From Massilia sp. PDC64 (lineage in GTDB: Bacteria > Pseudomonadota > Gammaproteobacteria > Burkholderiales > Burkholderiaceae_D), in the NCBI RefSeq assembly GCF_900101265.1, contig NZ_FMZS01000009.1:330463-394462 (forward strand): a stretch of DNA of 64,000 nucleotides, written 5' to 3'. Made by a program: the position numbers and the translations under genes. The notes beneath the pieces were generated by a model, which searched no databases, was not told the origin of the DNA, and saw nothing but the letters and a program-made list of their open reading frames with translations. This document shows positions 17,505 through 24,868 of the stretch, one piece after another (the stretch's first letter is position 1; each line of letters starts with the position of its first letter).

Positions 17505-18110
17505 ATGATCGAACATGTTCGGAACAGCCTTGTCGAGGCTCAGTTGGCACTCAACCGGTTTTTGCATGATGATCGTAACCTCGAGCTTGTTGTAGATGCT
17601 GCCAGCGTCTTGGTGTCAACGTTCCGTAACGCTGGGAAAGCCTTCTCCTGTGGCAACGGCGGCTCGATGTGCGACGCGATGCATTTCGCTGAAGAATTTA
17701 CAGGAAGATTTCGCCGGAATCGTCCTGGCATTGCCGCCATTGCTATCAGTGATCCAACCCATCTCACCTGTGTCGCAAATGATTTTGGGTACGATCAGGT
17801 GTTCGCAAGATATATCGAGGCGCATGGCCGCCGTGGTGACGTTCTGCTCGCTATTAGCACGAGCGGAAAGAGCCAGTCTATCCTGCTTGCTGCCCAGGCA
17901 GCACGTCAACTCGGGATACAGGTGATCGGCTTGACGGGCGCCGCGGGCGCGCCGCTTCAGGAGATGTGCGATGTCTGCATCTGCTGTCCCGGAGGAGCCT
18001 ATGCGGACCGGACGCAAGAGCTGCACATCAAGATCATCCATATTCTTATCGAACTCGTGGAACGCGAACTTTTTCCGGAAAATTACAGTGCAGCAGGTGG
18101 CAAGGCCTGA
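17505..18110 (+). CDS. gmhA: Sedoheptulose 7-phosphate isomerase GmhA
   Basis: A 201-residue SIS-domain isomerase that makes D-glycero-D-manno-heptose 7-phosphate, the first step to LPS-core heptose. The hallmark motifs are present: CGNGGSMCDAMHFAEEFTGR, NRPGIAAIAISD, LLAISTSGKSQ and RTQELHIKIIHILIE. The zinc ligands of the family (His and Glu of HFAEE, Gln and His of QELH) are conserved. It lies 68 bases after kdsA on the same strand, so the pair forms a small LPS-precursor unit. Chromosomal copies are usually with other heptose genes, so an island location is unusual. Confidence 0.9.
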   Translation: MIEHVRNSLVEAQLALNRFLHDDRNLELVVDAASVLVSTFRNAGKAFSCGNGGSMCDAMHFAEEFTGRFRRNRPGIAAIAISDPTHLTCVANDFGYDQVFARYIEAHGRRGDVLLAISTSGKSQSILLAAQAARQLGIQVIGLTGAAGAPLQEMCDVCICCPGGAYADRTQELHIKIIHILIELVERELFPENYSAAGGKA

Positions 18111-18153
18111 CTTTCTGGATGAGGTCCTCTTACCTTCAAACTTGGAAATAATT

Positions 18154-18396
18154 ATGGTAACTAAAAAACGCTTAAAAGTTCCTGCTCCAGCGCCTGAAGA
18201 TGCCGAGCGGCCTGAGAGCGAAGCCGATGTCGAGACCGAGCGCACGATGAACGTCGACAAGGATGTCGAGCGTGTCGAAAGTGACGCGTCGCCGGCAATC
18301 GATAGCGTCGAAGCGCCAGATCGCTCCGCATACCGCGTCGACATCGAGAGCGGTGGCGAAGCCGATGCCGGCGATGTTGAACGAGGACCTGCCTGA
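18154..18396 (+). CDS. Small acidic protein of unknown function
   Basis: An 80-residue frame with GGAA six bases before its ATG. The protein begins with a basic patch (MVTKKRLKVPAP) and is then strongly acidic and low in complexity (EDAERPESEADVETER, DKDVERVESDAS), with no signal peptide and no Cys. It is probably disordered. It follows gmhA by 43 bases and may be its operon partner. The skewed composition means a non-coding chance frame is not excluded. Confidence 0.4.
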   Translation: MVTKKRLKVPAPAPEDAERPESEADVETERTMNVDKDVERVESDASPAIDSVEAPDRSAYRVDIESGGEADAGDVERGPA

Positions 18397-18442
18397 TCAA
18401 TGCGTTCGCAGTTCGCTGTACGCCTTGGCTCAGGCGAACCGG

Positions 18443-19162
18443 CTACACGAGCATATCGATCATGAAGAGCAAGATGAAACCAAGAAAAAACATCGCAGTC
18501 TGGATTGGTGTTTCTTTCTCTTCATGGGCTTCCACCAGCAGTTCTTCGGTGACCAGATAGAGCAGAGCCGCCACGCCAAATGCCAGCATGGCATCGATAT
18601 ACGCCGGGGTGACAGAATTCAGGGCCACAGCGCCTGCAGTGGCACCGACGAGCAGCATGAACCCAAGAACCGCCGCAGTGCCGACTACTCTCAGCCCGGT
18701 CTTCCCGCCTCCACGTAGCGAGGTCGAGCACGACACGCCAAGAAAGAACAATTCCAGAATAAGGCCTACCGTCAGCAGGAGGCCTTGTTTTTCTCCAGCG
18801 GCGAACGACAGGCCGATCAGCGCGCCGTCGAGTACGACGTCGACTCCCATGGCTGTTACCAGCCCGCGGGTATCGCGTCCCGCCTCGGGTGCGTCGTGTT
18901 CGCCTCCGAACCATTTCAGTCCAAGCATGACAGCCACGCCGAGCGTAAAACCGATGAGTGTGGGCCAGGGCATTCGGCGGTGCATCAGATCAGGTAACAA
19001 CTCGACTGCAAGGACGCTAAATACCGTTCCGGCAGCGAAATGCTGCACTCCGCTGCGTAGTCCGGCACCTGGCTGCCGTATGAGTGCGATAAGAGCCCCA
19101 ACCAGCACGGCGATTGCGGGCAAGACTGCATACCCCAGAACTTTCGATAGCATGACGGTCAC
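18443..19162 (-). CDS. ZIP-family metal transporter
   Basis: A 239-residue inner-membrane protein with about eight helices, and ZIP-type features: an early HFAAGTVFSVLAVELLPDL helix, a short loop with GGEHDAPEAGRD, and a later LEL-FFLGVSCSTSLRGGG helix pair. It starts at GTG 19162, overlapping the stop of the P-type ATPase upstream (GTGA), so the two are translationally coupled. ZIP proteins normally move Zn or related ions into the cytoplasm, which is odd next to an exporter; this branch may work differently. Substrate unknown. Confidence 0.75.
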   Translation of the reverse strand: MTVMLSKVLGYAVLPAIAVLVGALIALIRQPGAGLRSGVQHFAAGTVFSVLAVELLPDLMHRRMPWPTLIGFTLGVAVMLGLKWFGGEHDAPEAGRDTRGLVTAMGVDVVLDGALIGLSFAAGEKQGLLLTVGLILELFFLGVSCSTSLRGGGKTGLRVVGTAAVLGFMLLVGATAGAVALNSVTPAYIDAMLAFGVAALLYLVTEELLVEAHEEKETPIQTAMFFLGFILLFMIDMLV

Positions 19163-21750
19163 GACGGTACTTTCGGTGAGTTTGTTTTTTGGATGTCGGG
19201 AATGTGGGTTTGGGTCACGGTTGGACCCGAGGCGCTCCGCACGTCACTGCTGGACGCGCCGGCCGTTCCGGGATAGGCGAGCAGGCGCAGTGCATTGATC
19301 ACGACGAGCAGGGTCGAGCCTTCATGGAATAGGACCGCCGTGCCGATATTCAGGCCAAAGATCGTTGCCGGGATCAGCACCGCCACCATGCCCAGGCTGA
19401 CCCACAGGTTCTGCTTGATCACGCGGCGGGTACTGCGCGATAGGCCTACCGCGAACGGAAGCTGGCTGAGGTCGTCGCTCATCAGCGCGACGTCCGCGGC
19501 TTCCAGCGCGACGTCCGAGCCGGCCGCGCCCATCGCAATCCCGACGGTCGCGTTGGCCATCGCGGGCGCGTCGTTGACGCCATCACCAACCATGGCGACC
19601 TTGCCGTGGTGTTCGCGCAAGGCCTTGATGGTCTCGACCTTCTGCTCGGGCATCAGGTCGCCCTTGGCCTCGGTCAGGCCGACCGTGCGCGCTACCGCAT
19701 CGGCGACCTGCTGGTTGTCGCCCGAGATCATCACCAGGCGTTCGATGCCCAGTTCGCGCAACTGCGCCATCACACCCGGCGCGGCCGGACGGGGTGTGTC
19801 CATCACGCCGATCACGCCAAGGAAGCGGTCGCCCTTGCGCACGACCATCGTGGTCCTGCCCGACTGGACCAGCTTGTCGTTGGCAGCGGCCAGCTCCGGC
19901 CGCATTTGCGTGCCTTTCAGCTCGCTGAACAGCACCGGCTTGGCGATGTAGACGGTTTCGCCGCCGATTGATGCCTGGACGCCGCGGCCGGTAATGCCAC
20001 GTACGTCATCGGCCTGAACGTTCAGCCCGTCCGTCCCGAGGCGCTCGCGCCCGCCGCTAACGAGCGCGGACGCCAGCGGATGGTCGCTGTGCGATTCGAC
20101 GGCCACGACCACGGACAGCAGTTCGGCCTCGTTCACGCCGGATACCGTCACCACGTCGGTCAGTTTCGGGCGCCCCTCGGTCAGGGTCCCTGTCTTGTCG
20201 AAGGCGATGGAGTTGAGGCTACCGAGGTTCTCCAGCGGGCCCCCGCCCTTCACGAGCACACCGCTGCGGCCGGCACGGGCCACGCCGGACAGCACGGCGC
20301 TCGGCACCGAGATCGCCAGCGCACACGGGCTAGCGGCCACCAGCACCGCCATCGCGCGGTAGAAGCTGGCGGAGAAGGGTTCATCGACGACCAGGAAGGC
20401 GAGCATCAGCAGCCCCACCAGCGCGAGGATGACGGGAACGAAAATACGTTCGAACTTGTCGGTGAACTGCTGGGTCGGAGAACGTTGCGCTTCGGCCTCC
20501 GCTACCATCTGCACGACCCGGGCCATGGTCGACTGCGAGGCCAGGCGCGCCACCATCACTTCTATCGCGCCGGCGCCGTTGATGGTGCCGGCGAAGACCC
20601 GGCTGGAAGCATCGACGCGCTCGAACGCCGCGATCGCGGCTTTGCCGTCCTGGACCGGCGTCTTGTCGACAGGAACGCTTTCCCCGGTCACCGGCGCCTG
20701 GTTCACGGCGGACGTACCCTTGACCACCACGCCATCGGCCGGTAGCCGCTCGTTCGGCTTGACCAGGACGACGTCGCCCGGCTGCAGGGTTTCGACCGGC
20801 ACCTCCTCGGTGGCGTCGCCGCGCTTGACCAGCGCGGTTTCGGGGGCCAGCTTGGCGAGGGCCTCGATCGCGCGCCGCGCGCGGCCCATCGCGAAGTGCT
20901 CCAGCGAATGCCCGAGGCTGAAGAGGAACAGCAGCAGGCCGCCCTCGGCCCAGTTGCCCAGCGCCGCGGCGCCGACGGCCGCCACCAGCATCAGGGTGTC
21001 GATCTCGAAGCGGCGCGCGAGGATGTTTTCGATGGCTTCTTTGGCGGTGAAGTAGCCGCCGAACAGATAGGCGCCGATGTACAAGGCCAGCGGCAGCCAG
21101 TCCGGCCCGGAGGCGCTGCGTTCGACCAGCCAGCCGGCCAGCACGCACACGCCGGCCAGCACGGCGAAAATCAGTTCGGTGTGTTCGCCGAAGATTCCGC
21201 CGTGGGCATGGTCATGGCCTGCATGCTCGTCCTTGCCGGCATGCTCGTGCTCGTGTTTGTGTTCTTGGTCGTGCTGTTCGCCGTGCGCAGGTTCGCCGTT
21301 GGGGGAAAGCTCCGCTCCGAGCTTGCGCACCAAGTCGTTCAGCTTTTCCTCCGATACGCCGGCGCGTTCGTATTCGATCCGGATCCGGCCCGACGCCGAT
21401 ACCTCCGCTTCCAGCACTCCCGGGATCTGACGCAAGCGCTCCGAGAACAGCCGTGCATTCCTGGCATGCAAGGGAGCCGGCGCGCAGCCGAGATAATGCC
21501 CGAATTGCCTGGTGATCTGTGCGCCGGCTGCATTGACCAGCTCGCGCAGCCGAGCCACGTTGATCACGGCGGGGTCGTAGTGCAGGCACAACAAGGGCGC
21601 ACCAGTGTCAGGCGTCTTCATGTGGACAAGTTCGACGCCAGGCCGGCCGTTCAACAGCCCGATGAGTCGGCCGATGCAGGGATCGCTCGGATCGTCGACT
21701 TCGGGAAGAATCAGCGGTAGCTCGAGCCGCACTCGTTCCGACTTTTCCAT
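19159..21750 (-). CDS. P1B-type heavy-metal ATPase with SPC motif (CzcP-like)
   Basis: An 863-residue cation ATPase. ATG 21750 follows AAAGGTG. The N-terminal 180 residues look like two degenerate HMA domains with no CxxC, then a His-rich linker (HGEQHDQEHKHEHEHAGKDE, HAGHDHAHGG). The transmembrane motif is Ser474-Pro-Cys476 rather than CPC, the mark of the P1B-4 group that includes CzcP and exports Zn, Co or Cd. Asp518 of DKTGT and GDGVNDAPAM are intact. It is divergent from czcI across a 147-bp region with an inverted repeat and is coupled to the downstream ZIP gene. Confidence 0.88.
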   Translation of the reverse strand: MEKSERVRLELPLILPEVDDPSDPCIGRLIGLLNGRPGVELVHMKTPDTGAPLLCLHYDPAVINVARLRELVNAAGAQITRQFGHYLGCAPAPLHARNARLFSERLRQIPGVLEAEVSASGRIRIEYERAGVSEEKLNDLVRKLGAELSPNGEPAHGEQHDQEHKHEHEHAGKDEHAGHDHAHGGIFGEHTELIFAVLAGVCVLAGWLVERSASGPDWLPLALYIGAYLFGGYFTAKEAIENILARRFEIDTLMLVAAVGAAALGNWAEGGLLLFLFSLGHSLEHFAMGRARRAIEALAKLAPETALVKRGDATEEVPVETLQPGDVVLVKPNERLPADGVVVKGTSAVNQAPVTGESVPVDKTPVQDGKAAIAAFERVDASSRVFAGTINGAGAIEVMVARLASQSTMARVVQMVAEAEAQRSPTQQFTDKFERIFVPVILALVGLLMLAFLVVDEPFSASFYRAMAVLVAASPCALAISVPSAVLSGVARAGRSGVLVKGGGPLENLGSLNSIAFDKTGTLTEGRPKLTDVVTVSGVNEAELLSVVVAVESHSDHPLASALVSGGRERLGTDGLNVQADDVRGITGRGVQASIGGETVYIAKPVLFSELKGTQMRPELAAANDKLVQSGRTTMVVRKGDRFLGVIGVMDTPRPAAPGVMAQLRELGIERLVMISGDNQQVADAVARTVGLTEAKGDLMPEQKVETIKALREHHGKVAMVGDGVNDAPAMANATVGIAMGAAGSDVALEAADVALMSDDLSQLPFAVGLSRSTRRVIKQNLWVSLGMVAVLIPATIFGLNIGTAVLFHEGSTLLVVINALRLLAYPGTAGASSSDVRSASGPTVTQTHIPDIQKTNSPKVPS

Positions 21751-21813
21751 ATGTTCACCTTTGTCTCGACTCGGCCAGTATGGAAGTGCCGCCACACCTT
21801 GTCCGTGCAGCAT

Positions 21814-21854
21814 CGCACCAAGAGCGGTTTGACGATCCTCGACCGCTTGGTGCG
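21814..21854. promoter_or_regulatory. Inverted repeat in the czcP-like/czcI divergent control region
   Basis: CGCACCAAGAGCGGT (21814-21828) and ACCGCTTGGTGCG (21842-21854) are inverted copies with a two-base difference, separated by 13 bases. The dyad sits midway between the starts of the leftward ATPase (21750) and rightward czcI (21898), so it may be an operator for a regulator of both. No regulator gene is adjacent. Confidence 0.5.
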
Positions 21855-21882
21855 CAGGGACGATGTCGATAAGCCAGCGTGC

Positions 21883-21888
21883 TATACT
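21883..21888 (+). promoter_or_regulatory. -10 box of czcI with almost no leader
   Basis: TATACT here is only nine bases before the czcI ATG at 21898, leaving room for a leader of a few bases at most, and no Shine-Dalgarno sequence is seen. This suggests leaderless or near-leaderless translation of czcI. Confidence 0.4.
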
Positions 21889-21897
21889 TTTCCAATC

Positions 21898-22260
21898 ATG
21901 GTCCGTCGATTCCTCTACGTCTTCATCGCAGTATTTGCTTTCCAGTTCAGCTGGAACGCATTGGCTGCGTATTGCACGCATGAGACGGGCCGTGCGGCGA
22001 TGCACTTCGGACATCACGAGCATCACTCGACCGCGGACGAATTGTCGGTAGCTGCAAAAGACAAGCAGACAACAACGAAGAAACTGGTACACGATGCGCA
22101 TTGCTGCTCCGGTACCCATCTTTCGATTGCCGCGCCCGATCTGCTCGAGGTGCCGAATATCCTCAAGAGCGCGGAAACGCTTACCTCCGAGCCAATTCTC
22201 GCTCCAGATTCCGCCTTCCTCACACCTCCAGAACGCCCCCAGTGGACCAGTCGCGCCTGA
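21898..22260 (+). CDS. czcI: CzcI-like periplasmic accessory protein
   Basis: A 120-residue protein with a signal peptide (MVRRFLYVFIAVFAFQFSWN, then ALAAYC) matching the CzcI N-terminus, a His-rich motif (CTHETGRAAMHFGHHEHHS) and a second Cys/His patch (HDAHCCSGTH). The tail TPPERPQWTSRA is the CzcI ending. CzcI is the small leading gene of czcICBA clusters and is thought to affect regulation or periplasmic metal binding. It lies 111 bases before czcC. The frame upstream of ATG 21898 belongs to the promoter region. Confidence 0.85.
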   Translation: MVRRFLYVFIAVFAFQFSWNALAAYCTHETGRAAMHFGHHEHHSTADELSVAAKDKQTTTKKLVHDAHCCSGTHLSIAAPDLLEVPNILKSAETLTSEPILAPDSAFLTPPERPQWTSRA

Positions 22261-22371
22261 TACCGCGGCTGCCCCTGACTACGTCTTTTAATAACGCGTA
22301 AGCCACGCCCCCTCGAGGGTCGTGCACGGGCTGCCACGGACTATTTCCATCAATAGTCTTTGGAGTCATTC

Positions 22372-23655
22372 ATGCAATCCAGGCACTTTGTGCTGGGGAC
22401 GGCGGTTTTGCTGCTGCATACCGCGTTCCCGGCTGCCCATGCTTTTGGGCAGCAAATATCATCGGTTCCGCCAAGCGCGGACTTGGCTCAACCGGGCGCG
22501 CCGGCCCAGCCCCTGACGCTCGAACAGGCCATCGAACTGGCCCTGGCCGCCAACCCGGCATTGCGCTCGGCCACACGTTCGGTCGCTATCGCCGACGGCG
22601 CAATTCAGCAGGCGGGTACCCGTCCGAATCCCGAGTTGTCGGTCCTGACGGAGGGAACCGACCGGAATACGCGAACCGAAACGGCCCAGGTCAGCCAGGT
22701 GATCGAACTAGGCGGCAAGCGCGCCGCGCGAATCGCCGCCGCCGAGCAGGAGCGCAAGCTTGCGCTCGACGACGTGAGCGTCAAGCGTGCGGACCTGCGT
22801 GCCGACGTGATCACGGCTTACATGGAAGCGTTGACGGCGCAGGAACGGGTCGGCCTTTCCGAGGCTTCCGTGGATCTCGCGCACAAGTCCACCGACGTCA
22901 CGGGCCGGCGCGTCACGGCCGGGAAGCTTTCTCCGGTCGAACTCACCCGTTCGAAGGTCGCTGAAGCCGCGGCCGCACTCGAACTGACACAGGCGAATGC
23001 CGATCTGGCGCTCGCCAAGCGCCGGCTCGCCTCGCTGTGGGCAAGCACACGGCCGCTCGAACGCCCCCTGCAAACGCCCGATGCCGCTTTTGCCCGGCTG
23101 CCGGCATGGGATGAGCTGGCGGGGCGGCTCGACGGTGCGCCGCAACTGCGCCGGGCCCAGTCCGCGGTCGCCGGGCGCGATGCCCAGGTCGCGCTCGAAC
23201 GTGCGCAGCGGATACCGGATGTGACCGTGACGCTGGGCTCCCAGCGCGAACGCGACCCTGGCCGCACCCAGGCCGTGGTCGGCCTGTCCGTGCCGCTTCC
23301 ATTGTTCAACCGCAACCAGGGCAACATGCTTTCCGCTCTGCGCCGTGCCGACCAGGCACGCGACGACCTCGAGACCGAGCGCCTGCGCCTGACCCAGGTC
23401 CTGGCCGACGCTTACCAGCGCGCCGACGTGGCAACGCGGCAGATGACGGCCTTGCACAACCAGGTGCTTCCGGCCGCCCAGAGCGCCTACGACGCCGCGG
23501 TGACCGGCTTCGAGCTGGGCAAGTTCGGTTTCACGGACGTGCTCGACGCCCAACGCACCCTTTTCCAGACCAGGACGCAGTATCTGCGCGCGCTGGCCGA
23601 CCAATACCGTTCGATCGCGGATATCCAGCGCTATGTCCCGGAGAAATTTCAATGA
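22372..23655 (+). CDS. czcC: Outer-membrane efflux protein CzcC
   Basis: A 427-residue TolC-family protein. ATG 22372 has GGAG six bases upstream and starts a signal peptide (FVLGTAVLLLHTAFPAAHA). The core shows the duplicated helical pattern and the CzcC hallmarks LTLEQAIELALAANPALR, QVIELGGKRAARI and VGLSVPLPLFNRNQGN. The stop overlaps the czcB start. It is the outer-membrane duct of the Co/Zn/Cd pump. Confidence 0.93.
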   Translation: MQSRHFVLGTAVLLLHTAFPAAHAFGQQISSVPPSADLAQPGAPAQPLTLEQAIELALAANPALRSATRSVAIADGAIQQAGTRPNPELSVLTEGTDRNTRTETAQVSQVIELGGKRAARIAAAEQERKLALDDVSVKRADLRADVITAYMEALTAQERVGLSEASVDLAHKSTDVTGRRVTAGKLSPVELTRSKVAEAAAALELTQANADLALAKRRLASLWASTRPLERPLQTPDAAFARLPAWDELAGRLDGAPQLRRAQSAVAGRDAQVALERAQRIPDVTVTLGSQRERDPGRTQAVVGLSVPLPLFNRNQGNMLSALRRADQARDDLETERLRLTQVLADAYQRADVATRQMTALHNQVLPAAQSAYDAAVTGFELGKFGFTDVLDAQRTLFQTRTQYLRALADQYRSIADIQRYVPEKFQ

Positions 23656-24857
23656 AGTCCATCAATCAAAACAAATCCTGGAAATCCGTGGCGGCGATCG
23701 TCACGGTCGGCCTCGTGCTTGGCGCAGCCATCCTGTTCTGGACGAAGGAACCCGGCCAGGGCAAGCCAGCCGAAGAGCAGGAACACGCGGCCGCGGCGAG
23801 TGAAAAAGCCGAGCCGCACGGCGGCGAAGAGGGCCTGGTTCACTTGTCCGCGCAGCAGATACAGCAGGCTGGCATCACGACGGCTACGGCCGGGGAGGCA
23901 ACAATCGAAACTTCGGTCCAGCTCCCCGGCGAAGTCCGCTTCAATGAGGACCGGACCGCGCATATCGTGCCCCGCTTGCCGGGTGTCGCTGAGTCGGTTT
24001 CCGCTAATCTTGGCCAGACAGTGAAGAAAGGCCAGGTCCTTGCGGTGATCGCCAGTCCGGAATTGGCCGAGCTGCGCAGTGCGCTGGGCGCTGCCAGGAC
24101 GAAAGAAGACCTCGCCCGAGTGACCTACGAGCGCGAAAGGAAGCTTTGGCAGGATAAGATCTCCGCCGAGCAGGACTACCTGCAGGCCCGGCAGGCCTGG
24201 GAAGAGGCGAAGATCGCAACGCGCACTGCACAGTCGAAACTCACCGCCCTGGGCGTCACGCCCGGCAACGGAGCACTTAACCGCTATGAGCTGCGTGCTC
24301 CGTTCGACGGCGTTATCGTGGAAAAGCACATCAGCCTGGGCGAGGCTGTCAAGGAAGATGCGAACGTTTTCCTGCTGTCGGACCTGTCGCGGGTCTGGGT
24401 CGACGTCGTCGTCACGCCCAAGGACCTGGGCGTCGTCCGCGTCGGCGAAACCGCAACCGTGAAGGCGGCGGCGGCCGACCTGAGCGCTACCGGCAAGGTC
24501 AGCTACGTCGGCGCTCTCGTCGGCGAGCAGACGCGTTCCGCGACCGCACGTGTCGAACTCGTGAATCCTTCGCTGGCCTGGCGTCCTGGCCTGTTCGTGA
24601 ATGTATCGCTGGTACAAGGGTCGAAACGTGCCGCGGTTGCCGTCCGGAGCGATGCCCTGCAGACCATCGAGGAAAAGCCGGTCGTCTTCGTCAAGGTGCC
24701 GGCAGGTTTCAAGGCCCACCCTGTCACCGTCGGCGCCAGTGACACCCGCCATGTCGAGATCCTGCAAGGACTGACCTCGGGCGCCACGTATGCGAGCGGA
24801 GGCAGCTTCGTCCTCAAGGCCGAGCTGGGCAAGGGTAGCGCCGAGCATGAAGATTGA
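23652..24857 (+). CDS. czcB: Efflux adaptor CzcB
   Basis: A 401-residue membrane-fusion protein with an N-terminal anchor helix (VAAIVTVGLVLGAAILFW), an acidic His-containing linker (EEQEHAAAASEKAEPHGGEE) and the adaptor core (HIVPRLPGVAESVSANLGQ, YELRAPFDGVIVEKHISLG, SDLSRVWVDVVV). It has no CusF-type extension, unlike cusB. It starts in an ATGA overlap with czcC and ends 11 bases before the czcA ATG, and connects CzcA with CzcC. Confidence 0.93.
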   Translation: MKSINQNKSWKSVAAIVTVGLVLGAAILFWTKEPGQGKPAEEQEHAAAASEKAEPHGGEEGLVHLSAQQIQQAGITTATAGEATIETSVQLPGEVRFNEDRTAHIVPRLPGVAESVSANLGQTVKKGQVLAVIASPELAELRSALGAARTKEDLARVTYERERKLWQDKISAEQDYLQARQAWEEAKIATRTAQSKLTALGVTPGNGALNRYELRAPFDGVIVEKHISLGEAVKEDANVFLLSDLSRVWVDVVVTPKDLGVVRVGETATVKAAAADLSATGKVSYVGALVGEQTRSATARVELVNPSLAWRPGLFVNVSLVQGSKRAAVAVRSDALQTIEEKPVVFVKVPAGFKAHPVTVGASDTRHVEILQGLTSGATYASGGSFVLKAELGKGSAEHED

Positions 24858-24868
24858 AGGGGGCAGCC

